Origin: an uncultured Paraprevotella sp.
GTDB taxonomy: Bacteria > Bacteroidota > Bacteroidia > Bacteroidales > Bacteroidaceae
Assembly: GCA_944321565.1 (NCBI GenBank)
Contig: CALULT010000028.1
Span: 1 to 39,649, forward strand
Reading direction: 5' to 3'
DNA: 39,649 nucleotides
Position 1 is the first letter of the stretch; every line of letters begins with the position of its first letter. Both the position numbers and the translations under genes were made by a program. Of the stretch, positions 16,458-25,815 are shown piece by piece. The notes under the pieces were generated by a model. The model made no database searches. It saw only the letters and a program-made list of their open reading frames with translations, and was not told the DNA's origin.

Positions 16458-18119
16458 TCAATACTGGAACGAACTGCCGCCCACAAACTCGCGCAACAAG
16501 GAAGTCGGCGGGATTTCACTGTCGGACATGGGCACGAAGTAGCGCAAGAACTTGCGCAGGCGGTAAGCCTCGGAATATTCGGGCACGTTTTCGGGCACCA
16601 ACTCCAACAAAGGCAAAGCCTGGTTGCGGATGACGGCCAGCTCGAACAGCAAGGCACTGTTGAACATCGCGTCGGCCTGCTCCTGGTAAGGGAAAATCCA
16701 CTTGTCCTCCCCTGCCCGTACACTAGGCCAGCGGCGGATGGTGTCCAAAGCCGAATTGCCACGGTACTTGTAATCGCGAATAATGCGACGCAACAGGCGG
16801 TTGTCCGTTGTGGGAATGTAATTGTGCGTGTCTAACAAAATAGTCGTCATGGCCGACACGTAGATACGATATTTGTATTGATTCTCTATCTGCGCCGTCA
16901 GTTCGGGGTTCAGCCCATGGATACCTTCCAAAATCAGAATCATGTTTTCTTCCAGCCTAAGCTTCTTTCCACTCCTTTCCCGCATACCTTTTTGAAAATT
17001 ATAATGCGGCAATTCCACCTCTTCACCTGCCAGCAAGGCCTGCAACTGGTTGTTGAAAAGAGAAAGATCCAAAGCATAAAGCGACTCGAAGTCATACTCT
17101 CCATGCTCGTCTTTGGGCGTTTGGTCACGGTTCACGAAATAATCGTCCAGCGACACGGGATAGGGCTTCATGCCGTTGGCCATCAGCTGTATGGAAAGCC
17201 GCTTGCTGAACGTGGTCTTCCCGCTTGACGACGGGCCGGCAATCAATATCAGCTTCAGGTTGCGGCGCGACTGGATTTCATCGGCTATCTGCACGATTTT
17301 CTTCTCCTGCAAGGCTTCGGCCACGTTAATCAAATCCGTGGCATGCCCTTCCTGGCAGGCGCGGTTGAAGTCGCCCACCGTACTCAGTCCCACGATTTCC
17401 TGCCAATGATGATGCTCACGGAAGATTTCCAGCATTTTCTCCTGATGGACCATCTCTTCCAATTGCTCGGGATTCTTCCGCGAAGGGATGCGCAGGAGCA
17501 ACCCGTCGTAATACTTCATCACGTCGAACACCTTCAGCCCGCCGGTGGAAGTCAGCAACGACCCGTAGAAATAATCTATCGTGTCGTCCAAACGGTAATA
17601 ATGCGTATAAATAGAGCCGGAACTCTCCAGCAGCTTCACCTTACTTGTCATTCCCGCCTTGCGGAACATCTCGATGGCCTCCTCCGTAGGGCATTGGATG
17701 CGTCGGAACGGGATGTCCGCCGCCACAATTTCCTTCATCCGCCGCCAGATGGCCGTCACGTCATTCTCTTCCAGCGTCCGCCCAATGCGCAGGTCGCAAT
17801 AATAACCACGAGCCACGGGAGTATCGATACGCAGTTCACAACCAGGGAACAGGTCGCGAACGGCTTTGACCAACACAAAAAACAACGAACGGGTGTAAGT
17901 GCGCATACCAGAAGGGGAGGTCACGTCGAGGAACTCCACATCCTTGTCGTTATAGAAACGATAATGCAGCCCTTCGACCTTGTTGTTGACTTTCGCGCTG
18001 ACCGGGCCGTAAGGCATTTGCAGATTTAATGCCAGATAAGCGTCCCAAAGTGTGCTCCCCATGGGAATCTGAATGTTTTTTTTATTATTTTTGCAACGGA
18101 TTTTGACCTCTTGTTCCAT
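16458..18119 (-). CDS. Uridine-kinase-like nucleoside kinase with ThrRS-like N-terminal domains
   Basis: A 553-residue two-part protein. Residues 1-65 resemble a TGS domain and about 70-240 the tRNA-synthetase second additional domain (as in ThrRS). The C-terminal half is a P-loop kinase of the uridine kinase/phosphoribulokinase family with Walker A GPSSSGKTT (295-303), VSLDDYF and LEGIHGLN. This architecture is common in Bacteroidetes and Firmicutes and is usually labelled nucleoside or uridine kinase; its substrate is not firmly known. The gene is divergent from the Na/Pi cotransporter gene with an 87-base gap. Confidence 0.9.
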   Translation of the reverse strand: MEQEVKIRCKNNKKNIQIPMGSTLWDAYLALNLQMPYGPVSAKVNNKVEGLHYRFYNDKDVEFLDVTSPSGMRTYTRSLFFVLVKAVRDLFPGCELRIDTPVARGYYCDLRIGRTLEENDVTAIWRRMKEIVAADIPFRRIQCPTEEAIEMFRKAGMTSKVKLLESSGSIYTHYYRLDDTIDYFYGSLLTSTGGLKVFDVMKYYDGLLLRIPSRKNPEQLEEMVHQEKMLEIFREHHHWQEIVGLSTVGDFNRACQEGHATDLINVAEALQEKKIVQIADEIQSRRNLKLILIAGPSSSGKTTFSKRLSIQLMANGMKPYPVSLDDYFVNRDQTPKDEHGEYDFESLYALDLSLFNNQLQALLAGEEVELPHYNFQKGMRERSGKKLRLEENMILILEGIHGLNPELTAQIENQYKYRIYVSAMTTILLDTHNYIPTTDNRLLRRIIRDYKYRGNSALDTIRRWPSVRAGEDKWIFPYQEQADAMFNSALLFELAVIRNQALPLLELVPENVPEYSEAYRLRKFLRYFVPMSDSEIPPTSLLREFVGGSSFQY

Positions 18120-18206
18120 AGCTTCCGGGATTTTACAAACAACCCCTTAAAATTAGGCAATGGGACGGAAACGTCAAACAACCGTTCACTTATATTTCGA
18201 GAGCGT

Positions 18207-19895
18207 ATGGTAGTTTTAGCATTTTTAAAACTTTTGGGATGCCTCGGCCTGCTGATGTACGGCACAAAGCTCATGGGCGACAGTCTCCAACAATTGGCTG
18301 GCGACCGGCTTCGCCACATCCTCGACTCGCTGACTACCAACCGCTTCACCTCGCTGCTCACCGGCGCATTGGTCACGGCCATGATACAGTCCTCCACAGC
18401 CGCCTCGCTGATGACCATCAGCTTTGTCCATGCCGGCATGCTTTCCTTCATGCAGGCCCTCCCCGTCCTGATGGGCGCGTCCGTGGGCAACACGCTCATC
18501 GCCTGGCTCATGGCCGCCGAGCTCAATTTCGGGTTCAGCAACTACATCTATCCTCTGATGCTGGTGGCCTTCCTGTTGGTGCAATACCGCAAGCGTCCGG
18601 CTTTGGGCGAGTCCGTCTTCGGCTTCTGCTTCATCCTGCTGAGCCTGGGGCTGCTTTGCCACCTGTATGACAGCATGACGCCCGCCGACCAGCACCTCGT
18701 GGCCGGTTACCTGGCCATGCCGGGCGAACATTACGGGGTTTACGTGCTGCTCCTGCTCGTCGGAGCTGCCGTCACCTTCGCCGTGCAGTCCTCGGCGGCC
18801 ATCATGGCCACCTCGATGGTGCTTTGCTCCACGGGCGTATGGTCGGTCTATGCCGGCGCGGCCTTCATGCTGGGGGAAAACATCGGGCGCGCCGTGGCCA
18901 CTTGGCAGGCCGCCTCTTCTGCGGGAACACCAGCCCGGCGCACGGCTTTCGGGCAATTGGCATTCAACCTCGTCGGCGTGGCGTGGATGTTCGCCGCCTT
19001 CCTTTATGTGATCGGTTTTTTGTGCGACTTCGTCCATTTCGACCCGACCCACGGACAGATTGCCCCCGACCACAACCTGGCTTACGTCTTGGCCGCTTTC
19101 CACACGGGGTTCAATCTTTGCAACGCGACCCTCTTCATCGGACTGACCAAACCTTTGGAACGGTGGGCCACGCAATGCATCAACAAGCCGGCAGGCAACG
19201 ACGAAAAGGAAAGCGAGCTGCGCTTCATCACCAAAGGGCTGCTCGACACACCGGAAGAATCGGTCATGGAAGCCCGCAAGGAAATCATCAACTACACCGA
19301 CACCGTGACCAAAATGTTCACCCAGACCCGCTACCTCTTCTCGGCCGACAACGAAACGGACTTCAAAAACATCTTCACGCTGGTGGAACACTATGAGGAA
19401 ATCAGCGACGAGATGGAGACCGATATCGCAGGCTACCTGAACCGCATCACGGCCGAAGAGGACGTGCCGGAAAGCCTGCGCCCCGTCATCTGCGGCATGC
19501 TCCGCGAACTGGCGGAAATCGAAAGCATCGGCGACAGCTGCCACCACATCGCCCACACCGCACGGCGCAACTTCTACAGCAACCAGCCGCTCACGGAAAC
19601 CCAACTGGAACACATCCACCAGATGTTCCAGCTCACGGAACAGGCACTGGAACAAATGCGCTCCATGCTCTTCTCCCGCAAAGCCCCCCGCGAAGCCTCC
19701 ACGGCCTACTACATCGAAAAGGAAATCAACAACTACCGCAACCAATTGCGCAACCTCAACTTCGCCGACGTGAACCGCGGACTGTACAGTTACCAGACCG
19801 GTGCCATGTACATGGACATCATCAACGAGTGCGAACAGCTCTCCGACAGCATCATCAACGTCACGGAAGCCAGGATGGAGGCGCAAGGAGGATAA
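18207..19895 (+). CDS. Na+/phosphate cotransporter family protein with PhoU-like tail
   Basis: A 562-residue inner-membrane transporter of the NaPi-II (PF02690) type. It holds two inverted repeats with the QSS signature: MIQSSTAASLM in the first and VQSSAAIMATS in the second. About eight to ten hydrophobic segments are followed by a long helical cytosolic PhoU-like domain (residues about 350-555). The start ATG at 18207 is chosen because it directly precedes the first membrane segment; an open frame goes back to 18111 but would overlap the divergent kinase gene. It probably imports phosphate, or maintains phosphate balance through its tail. Confidence 0.92.
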   Translation: MVVLAFLKLLGCLGLLMYGTKLMGDSLQQLAGDRLRHILDSLTTNRFTSLLTGALVTAMIQSSTAASLMTISFVHAGMLSFMQALPVLMGASVGNTLIAWLMAAELNFGFSNYIYPLMLVAFLLVQYRKRPALGESVFGFCFILLSLGLLCHLYDSMTPADQHLVAGYLAMPGEHYGVYVLLLLVGAAVTFAVQSSAAIMATSMVLCSTGVWSVYAGAAFMLGENIGRAVATWQAASSAGTPARRTAFGQLAFNLVGVAWMFAAFLYVIGFLCDFVHFDPTHGQIAPDHNLAYVLAAFHTGFNLCNATLFIGLTKPLERWATQCINKPAGNDEKESELRFITKGLLDTPEESVMEARKEIINYTDTVTKMFTQTRYLFSADNETDFKNIFTLVEHYEEISDEMETDIAGYLNRITAEEDVPESLRPVICGMLRELAEIESIGDSCHHIAHTARRNFYSNQPLTETQLEHIHQMFQLTEQALEQMRSMLFSRKAPREASTAYYIEKEINNYRNQLRNLNFADVNRGLYSYQTGAMYMDIINECEQLSDSIINVTEARMEAQGG

Positions 19896-19926
19896 AGAGG
19901 CATGCCCCGACAAAAGGATATCTTTT

Positions 19927-19986
19927 GAATGAGCCACCTCCGCCCCGCAGGGGCTCGTCCCCCCTACAAGGTGGGACAGTTCATTC
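19927..19986. repeat. Degenerate palindromic element related to the one at 39.4 kb
   Basis: The ends GAATGA...(19927) and ...TCATTC (19986) form an imperfect inverted repeat, with an inner GCCCC/GGGGC hairpin. Bases 19961-19981 match 39539-39559 at 18 of 21 positions (CCCCTACAAGG shared exactly). It is probably a diverged or internally deleted copy of the same fold-back family. It lies 31 bases beyond the Na/Pi transporter stop and could also help terminate it. Confidence 0.55.
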
Positions 19987-20193
19987 CTTCGGCTTCAACG
20001 GCAGACATTCAGGGCATGTAGAAACAGAAACTCTGCGTCACCCAATTATCTCAATTCATTTTTCTATATCATTTGCAGTATAGCCGAACAAAAATGGTTT
20101 GCGAAAAATCTTCCTGCTTCCGGGAAAAGAAAGGCTGTTCGTACGGACAGGGTGTGCATAGAGGATGCCCCCGCCGCACGGAATGAAAGTTTC
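19987..20193. other. Intergenic stretch, no gene recognised
   Basis: No credible ORF. The only structure noted is an imperfect palindrome CTGTTCGTACGGACAG around 20133-20148, of unknown meaning. Confidence 0.4.
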
Positions 20194-20346
20194 AAGGCCT
20201 GAAACACCCAGTTCCAAGGCCTGAAACACCCAGTTCCAAAGGCCTGAAACACCCAGTTCCAAGGCCTGAAACACCCAGTTCCAAGTGCCTGAAACACCCA
20301 GTTCCAAGTGCCTGAAACACCCAGTTCCAAGTGCCTGAAACACCCA
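20194..20346. repeat. Seven-copy tandem repeat, 22-23 bp unit
   Basis: The core CTGAAACACCCA starts at 20199, 20221, 20244, 20266, 20289, 20312 and 20335, giving periods of 22, 23, 22, 23, 23 and 23. Copies differ mainly between AAGGCCT and AAGTGCCT just before the core. The array is non-coding, lying between the convergent Na/Pi transporter and secDF genes. Its open reading frames on the minus strand are a by-product of the repeat. The core is also found in the loop of the adjacent terminator. Confidence 0.95.
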
Positions 20347-20373
20347 GCCTGATGCCTCTCTTCCTGTTTTTAC

Positions 20374-20414
20374 AAGAAAAGTCCAAGAGGGAAACACCCC
20401 CTTGGACTTTTCTT
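20374..20414. terminator. Strong bidirectional terminator between Na/Pi transporter and secDF
   Basis: A perfect 14-base inverted repeat (20374-20387 with 20401-20414, ending CTTGGACTTTTCTT) encloses a 13-base loop containing GAAACACCC. It has A-rich and T-rich outer ends, so it should work on both strands. It lies 18 bases beyond the secDF stop. Confidence 0.88.
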
Positions 20415-20432
20415 ATTCAAACTATGCAACGG

Positions 20433-23400
20433 TTATTTCGCCGTATCATCTCCCAAATCGGCACCTTCCTTGATGCGCTGCCCCAATGTCAGGTAAGCCA
20501 CCGGAGCCGCCATGAAGATGGACGAGCATGTACCAATGACCACACCCAGAATCATGGCAAAAGCAAAACTGCGGATGCTGTCGCCGCCAAAGAAGAAGAT
20601 GCAAAGCAACACTATCAATGTCGTCATGGACGTGTTGATAGTACGTGTCAACGTCGTATTCAAAGAGTCGTTGAACAAACGTTGCTTTTCACGCTTCGGA
20701 TACAGCCGCAGGAACTCACGGATGCGGTCAAACACCACCACCTTGTCGTTGATGGAGTAACCGATTGCCGTCAGGATAGCACCGATAAACGTTTGGTCGA
20801 TTTCCAACGAGAAGGGCACCCAACCCCAGCATATCGAATAAATGCCGATAATCAACAACGTGTCCACCGTCAAAGCCACCACGGCACCTACGGAGAAAGC
20901 CACGTTGCGGAAACGAAGCAGGATGTAGAGGAAGATGGCCACCAATGCCAACACCACTGAGATGATGGCACCGTATGTAATGTCTTCTGCGACCGAAGGC
21001 CCGACCTTTTCCGAACTGATAATAGATCCGCCCGCCCGCTCGTCACGGTTGATAAACGTTTCCAAATCCAAATTCGAAGCCAACAAGCCTCCGCCCTTCA
21101 ACACCTCAAACAAAGTTGCCTCGATGTCGGAATCCACTTCCGTGCCTTCCTCGTCAATGCGGTAGTTCGTGGAGATACGTACGGTCTTATGGTCTGCCCC
21201 CAAAGCGATAACCTGCACGTTCGCGTCGCCAAACTTATCCTGCAACAGGCCGCGCACGGTTTCGGGTTCCACTTGCTGTTCGAACACCACCACGAAGTTA
21301 CGTCCGCCCGTAAAGTCAATGCCCTTGCTCAGGCCACGCACCGCCAAGGATGCGATGCCGACCAACAACAAGATGCCGAACACGGAGAACGATTTCTTGT
21401 ACATGCTCATGAACTTGTAATGCGTGTCGTGCAGGAACTTCCGCGAAATCTTCGTGGTAAACTGGAGGTGCAGCCACTTGTCCTTGTTCAGGAAGTGTTC
21501 ATACACGATGCGGGTCAGGAACACAGCCGTAAAGAAGGACACTAAGATACCGATAATCAAAGTCGTGGCAAATCCGCGGATGGGGCCCGTACCGAAATTA
21601 TACAGGATGACACCCGTAATGATAGACGTCAAGTTGGAGTCGAAGATGGCCGAGAAGGCATTGGAATAACCGTCGGCCAACGCCGTGCGCACCCCTTTGC
21701 CCGCACGGAGCTCTTCTTTCGTGCGTTCGTAAATCAACACGTTCGCGTCCACTGCCATACCCAATGAAAGCACCATACCGGCAATACCGGAAAGCGTCAA
21801 GGCAGCCTGGAACGAAGTGAGCACACCCAACGTGAAGAAGAAGTTCAACACCAAGGCACTGTTGGCCACCATGCCCGGGATGAACCCGTACATGCCGCAC
21901 ATGAACACCATCAGCAAGACGAAAGCAATCACAAACGAAGTGAAGCCTTGGTTAATGGATTCCTGGCCTAATGTCGGTCCTACGAATTGCTCGGAAACGA
22001 TGTGGGCCGGCGCAGGCATCTTACCTGTGTTCAACACATTGGCCAAGTCGCGCGTGTCTTCCACCGTAAAGCTTCCGGTAATGGACGACACGCCGCCAGT
22101 GATTTCATTCTGCACCGTGGGCGCACTATATACATAACCGTCCAGCACAATGGCAATGGCACGGTGCACATTCTTTTTCGTCAAAGCGGCCCAACGACGT
22201 GCACCATCGGAGTTCATCGTCATGCTCACGCAGGGACGGCCATTCTGCTCATATTCGTCACGGGCTTCCGTCACCACGTCGCCTTCCATCGGGGCGCGTC
22301 CGCTGCGTTCTGTCACTTTGATGGCATAGAGTTCAAAAACATCGCCTGCACTGCCGCGTCCCACGGGCTTCACACCCCAATAGAGCTTCAAGTCGCCAGG
22401 AAGCACTTCCTTGGCCAAGGCGGATTGCATGTAGCGGTTCACTTGTGCCGTATCGCGCCAGTTGGCATAACCTACGACACACCCCATCGGGCCTTGCGCC
22501 ATCTGCAAGATGGAAGCCAACGGATGCTGCCGTTTCAAATCCTCGTCCACGACACTCGCCTCAGCCTTTTCCGCAGGTGTGCCACCTTTCAGAGCTGCAG
22601 CCAAATCCTTGGCCGGAGCTTTTTCGGCAGTGGTATCAGACACGGCTTCTGCCACGACGGTAGTGTCTGCCTTCGCCTCGACAGTATCCGCAGCAAGCGC
22701 ATTCTCTGCAGCCAACCGCGAATCCAAGGTCATCATGAAAGGTACGATCTCTTCCGTATTATAGGTTTCCCAAAATTCCAGGTTTGCACTTCCTTGCAAC
22801 AACTTGCGCACCCGTTCCGGCTCTTTGATGCCCGGCATTTCCACCATGATGCGCCCGCTTTGCCCTTCCAAAGTCTGGATGTTGGGCTGCGCCACACCGA
22901 AACGGTCGATACGCGTACGGAGCACGTTATAAGAGTTGCCGATAGCCGCATCGACTTCCTCGCGCAACACTTTCTCCACTTCGGCATCCGTGCTCTGCGT
23001 CGTCACCCGGCCTTTCAGCTGCTGGGTGGCAAACAATTCGGCCAGTTTGCTCTCCGGAGCCAATGCCTTGTAGTTCTTAATAAATAAGGTGATAAAATCA
23101 CTTTGGCTGTTTTTAGCCTCTTTCGCAGCCTGCTCCACCGCCTTGTTGAAGGTGGGGTCTGCCTTGTGGTCGGCCAACGCCTTCACCACGTCCGGCACCG
23201 AAACCTCCAGAATGACGTTCATGCCGCCCTTCAAGTCCAAGCCCAAGCTGATTTCCATCTCGCGGCAGTCCTTCAAGGAATAAGCACCCAGCCACACCGG
23301 ATTGTTCAGCACAGAATCCAAATAGCGCGCGCCGGCCTCTTCCCCTTGCGTCTTTGTGATTTCGTCCACCTTGTTCATTTGGTAACGGGTTACGAATGAA

Positions 23401-23471
23401 AAAGATAGATAAAACACACAGACAAGGGTGAGCAGTAAAGCGAAAACTTTAACAAATCCTCTGTTTTGCAT
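20433..23471 (-). CDS. secDF: Fused protein translocase subunit SecDF
   Basis: A 1012-residue SecD-SecF fusion, an RND-type inner-membrane protein that uses the proton gradient to help the SecYEG channel release exported proteins. An N-terminal helix is followed by GLDLKGGMNVILEV, the first periplasmic domain (an Ala/Glu-rich insertion lies around residues 270-320), and the membrane motif VDANVLIYERTKEEL. The SecF half begins with GIDFTGGRNFVVVFE and contains DKVVVFDRIREFL. The fused form is the rule in Bacteroidetes. It has a long upstream region with a -7 box; yajC is not adjacent. Confidence 0.97.
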   Translation of the reverse strand: MQNRGFVKVFALLLTLVCVFYLSFSFVTRYQMNKVDEITKTQGEEAGARYLDSVLNNPVWLGAYSLKDCREMEISLGLDLKGGMNVILEVSVPDVVKALADHKADPTFNKAVEQAAKEAKNSQSDFITLFIKNYKALAPESKLAELFATQQLKGRVTTQSTDAEVEKVLREEVDAAIGNSYNVLRTRIDRFGVAQPNIQTLEGQSGRIMVEMPGIKEPERVRKLLQGSANLEFWETYNTEEIVPFMMTLDSRLAAENALAADTVEAKADTTVVAEAVSDTTAEKAPAKDLAAALKGGTPAEKAEASVVDEDLKRQHPLASILQMAQGPMGCVVGYANWRDTAQVNRYMQSALAKEVLPGDLKLYWGVKPVGRGSAGDVFELYAIKVTERSGRAPMEGDVVTEARDEYEQNGRPCVSMTMNSDGARRWAALTKKNVHRAIAIVLDGYVYSAPTVQNEITGGVSSITGSFTVEDTRDLANVLNTGKMPAPAHIVSEQFVGPTLGQESINQGFTSFVIAFVLLMVFMCGMYGFIPGMVANSALVLNFFFTLGVLTSFQAALTLSGIAGMVLSLGMAVDANVLIYERTKEELRAGKGVRTALADGYSNAFSAIFDSNLTSIITGVILYNFGTGPIRGFATTLIIGILVSFFTAVFLTRIVYEHFLNKDKWLHLQFTTKISRKFLHDTHYKFMSMYKKSFSVFGILLLVGIASLAVRGLSKGIDFTGGRNFVVVFEQQVEPETVRGLLQDKFGDANVQVIALGADHKTVRISTNYRIDEEGTEVDSDIEATLFEVLKGGGLLASNLDLETFINRDERAGGSIISSEKVGPSVAEDITYGAIISVVLALVAIFLYILLRFRNVAFSVGAVVALTVDTLLIIGIYSICWGWVPFSLEIDQTFIGAILTAIGYSINDKVVVFDRIREFLRLYPKREKQRLFNDSLNTTLTRTINTSMTTLIVLLCIFFFGGDSIRSFAFAMILGVVIGTCSSIFMAAPVAYLTLGQRIKEGADLGDDTAK

Positions 23472-23525
23472 TTTAATTTATTATTTTGTTGTTATTATTG
23501 GATAGCAAACTAAGCTACAAGGGCG

Positions 23526-23533
23526 CAAATATA
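23526..23533 (-). promoter_or_regulatory. -7 box of secDF
   Basis: On the minus strand TATATTTG matches TAnnTTTG, 54 bases before the secDF ATG. A TTGC about 22 bases further upstream is a poor -33 candidate. Confidence 0.5.
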
Positions 23534-23586
23534 ACGTTTTTTCCACATTAACACGGCAAGTTAACAGATTTATTTGCCCCCTCGGA

Positions 23587-24672
23587 CTATTTTTTGTGCT
23601 TTTTCAGGTAAGTGACCAACGGATAATGGTCGGACCACATGGCCGACTTGTCCACATGCGTGTCATACGTGCGCCAATAATCCGAAACGAAGATATGGTC
23701 GATGCGGAAATAAAACCCCTTCTGATTATACGACAATCCAAGTCCGTTTCCCGACTGCCGGAACGCACTGGTTAGCTCCGTCCCCATGCGGCGGCAGGAA
23801 TAAGACACCGGAGGCTCATTGAAATCGCCACATACCAACACGGCCTCGCGGCCCGACTCCCGGATATAATTCAACACGGAATCAGCCTGAGGCCCCCGCA
23901 CCCTGCTCGCCACTGCCATCTTACGGACCAACGCCCGCGAGTTGCTCTCCGTGTCCTCCTTTTCGGGTTCTTTAATGATTTCCTTATACCTTTCCTTGTC
24001 TTCCGGAGTCAGCTTATACGACTCAAAATGGTTGTTCACCACCAGCACCGTGTCTCCATCATACAACAATTCCACTGCCACACTGCCGTTAGTGCTGCTT
24101 TCGTAGGAAATCCTCCGCGCCGACAATATAGGCAAGCGGCTATATATGAATTGCGGTTCCGCCTTCCCGTCCTTCAACCGGAGGATATGATAACCGGCCG
24201 CTTCCATCACGCTGTCCGCATATGCCGCAGAAGGCCCTTTGGACTGTGCCACACCTTCCTGGATGCAAATGATGTCGGCACCCGATGCGGCCAAATATTC
24301 CACTAAAGGATAATGGCCATCCTCCGCTTTTTCTCCGTTTCCCAGGAATTCCGTATTATAAGTAATCAGCTTCAATGCGCCTTCCGGCCTCCCGGATGGC
24401 CAATTCACCGGACAATAATCATATATATAAGAAACCGAAAACAACATTCCCACAAAAGGAAGCCACACATAACGGATGCTGAAAACAAGCCAAAAAGCCA
24501 CAAAAGCCAAATTCAACAGCAACAACAGGGGAAATCCCAACACGAAAATAGCCGCACGGGGATACTCCGCCGGATTCAGCCCCGAACACAAGCTGCAGGC
24601 CAACAGCAACAGGGCCGCCATTACGTTTGCCCCTATCGCCAACTGCACCAATATGCGCTTCAACCATTCCAT
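23587..24672 (-). CDS. Membrane-anchored endonuclease/exonuclease/phosphatase (EEP) family protein
   Basis: A 361-residue protein with three N-terminal membrane segments (residues about 1-95) and an EEP catalytic domain. Motifs in order are ITYNTEFLG, IICIQEG (metal-binding Glu), VVNNHFES, VCGDFNE, IDHIFVS and SDHYPLV (catalytic His). EEP enzymes cleave phosphodiester or phosphate bonds in nucleic acids or lipids; the membrane anchor places the domain on one face of the inner membrane, substrate unknown. The start at the ATG 24672 follows an in-frame GTG. It begins nine bases after the rhomboid gene stop, so they form one operon. Confidence 0.92.
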   Translation of the reverse strand: MEWLKRILVQLAIGANVMAALLLLACSLCSGLNPAEYPRAAIFVLGFPLLLLLNLAFVAFWLVFSIRYVWLPFVGMLFSVSYIYDYCPVNWPSGRPEGALKLITYNTEFLGNGEKAEDGHYPLVEYLAASGADIICIQEGVAQSKGPSAAYADSVMEAAGYHILRLKDGKAEPQFIYSRLPILSARRISYESSTNGSVAVELLYDGDTVLVVNNHFESYKLTPEDKERYKEIIKEPEKEDTESNSRALVRKMAVASRVRGPQADSVLNYIRESGREAVLVCGDFNEPPVSYSCRRMGTELTSAFRQSGNGLGLSYNQKGFYFRIDHIFVSDYWRTYDTHVDKSAMWSDHYPLVTYLKKHKK

Positions 24673-24681
24673 CACCGCCCC

Positions 24682-25611
24682 TTAACGCTGGCTCGCGTCG
24701 AACAGCTTGCGCTTTTCATCTTCCGTCAGGCTGGCATACCCCGACCGCCGGACCTTCTGCAAGATCCGGTCGATTTCCTCCTCGTCCGCTTTCTTGCGGG
24801 CATTATATTCGTAATCGTCCTTGCGGTCGCCCATGGAAACCTTCATTTTCGGCCTACGGTAGGCAGAAAAGCGGTCGCGTTGGTCAAAGAACCACCGTTT
24901 GAACTTGTCCGAAAACGAACTCCCGCCACCATAGCCGCCATAATATCCTCCGCCGTCGCGCCTGCGCCAATACAGGATGAGCAACAAGCCGAACACCATG
25001 CCGCCCAAATGGGCAAAATGGGCCACGCCGTCACCCGGGCTCCCGAAGGCCGACAACAACTCTATGGCGGCATAACCGATGACAAAGAACTTGGCCTTGA
25101 TGGGCACAGGCAAAGGGAAAATGAAGAGCCGCTCTTCGGGAAACGACATGCCGAATGCCAACAGGATACCATACACCGCACCGGAAGCGCCAATCGTGGT
25201 CCAGCGGTTCAGGTAGTCTCCCATCGATATCACGGCATAACCCACGTTGACCGAATCATAATGGTCCAATCCCTGCCACAAGTAAGACACATACTGCACT
25301 CCCTCCTGCGCCAAGCCGGCACCCAGCCCGCACACCATATAATAAAGGAGGAACCGGCGGCTTCCCCAATAAGATTCCATCACGCGCCCGAACATCCACA
25401 CGGCAAACATGTTGAAAAGGATGTGCATCAGGCCGCCGTGCATGAACATGTAGGTGACAAACTGGTAAAGCCTGAAATCCGGAGCCAAAAAGAAATGCAA
25501 TCCCAACAAGCCGTCCAAATCAATGCCATAACGCTGCGCCACGAACTTGGCCAGGAAAAACAGCACGTTGATTATAATCAGATTCTTCGTTACGGGAGGC
25601 ATATTCATCAT
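24682..25611 (-). CDS. Rhomboid family intramembrane serine protease
   Basis: A 309-residue protein with six or so membrane helices (residues 10-215). The catalytic Ser143 is in GASGAVYG and the catalytic His in AHFAHLGG (197-204). The conserved HGGLMHILFNM loop is also present. The cytosolic tail has a Gly/Tyr-rich linker (about 217-232) and a charged helical end (EEEIDRILQKVRRSGYASLTEDEK) seen in many Bacteroidetes rhomboids. It cleaves membrane proteins within the bilayer; substrates are unknown. Two adjacent ATGs at 25611 and 25608 are possible starts. Confidence 0.94.
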   Translation of the reverse strand: MMNMPPVTKNLIIINVLFFLAKFVAQRYGIDLDGLLGLHFFLAPDFRLYQFVTYMFMHGGLMHILFNMFAVWMFGRVMESYWGSRRFLLYYMVCGLGAGLAQEGVQYVSYLWQGLDHYDSVNVGYAVISMGDYLNRWTTIGASGAVYGILLAFGMSFPEERLFIFPLPVPIKAKFFVIGYAAIELLSAFGSPGDGVAHFAHLGGMVFGLLLILYWRRRDGGGYYGGYGGGSSFSDKFKRWFFDQRDRFSAYRRPKMKVSMGDRKDDYEYNARKKADEEEIDRILQKVRRSGYASLTEDEKRKLFDASQR

Positions 25612-25644
25612 ATCATTCTTTTTTTACCATATACAAACTTGGCG

Positions 25645-25652
25645 CAAAAATA
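25645..25652 (-). promoter_or_regulatory. -7 box of the rhomboid-EEP operon
   Basis: On the minus strand TATTTTTG matches TAnnTTTG, 33 bases upstream of the rhomboid ATG. No -33 TTTG is seen at the normal distance. Confidence 0.5.
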
Positions 25653-25734
25653 CGAATTTTATTCCATTCCATTGAAAACAAACCGCCCAAGCTTGCCGAT
25701 TTTCATAAAAAGAAGTATTTTTTATTGGAAAAAA

Positions 25735-25765
25735 TTTGTTTTCACAGATAGTTTACATACATTTG
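25735..25765 (+). promoter_or_regulatory. Promoter of the HU gene
   Basis: TTTG (25735-25738), 19 bases, then TACATTTG (25758-25765) is an exact Bacteroidetes promoter. The expected transcript start is about 40 bases before the HU ATG. Confidence 0.88.
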
Positions 25766-25815
25766 CAATAAGACAAGAGACAAGAACATTAGTTACCCAT
25801 TAAATTAAACATCAA

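Noticed and set aside
18111-18206. 32-codon N-terminal extension of the Na/Pi cotransporter
   Set aside because: It would overlap the divergent kinase start, is not hydrophobic and has no family counterpart; the ATG at 18207 directly precedes the first membrane helix.
18225-19937. A 570-codon open frame on the minus strand
   Set aside because: Antisense to the Na/Pi cotransporter; composition is typical of a shadow of GC-rich coding sequence.
20194-20346. CRISPR array
   Set aside because: The unit is a head-to-tail tandem repeat with no unique spacers and no cas genes nearby.
20056-20397. Repeat-containing protein frames on the minus strand
   Set aside because: All residues repeat with the 22-23 bp array, several frames are open at once, and the array lies between convergent genes with a terminator.
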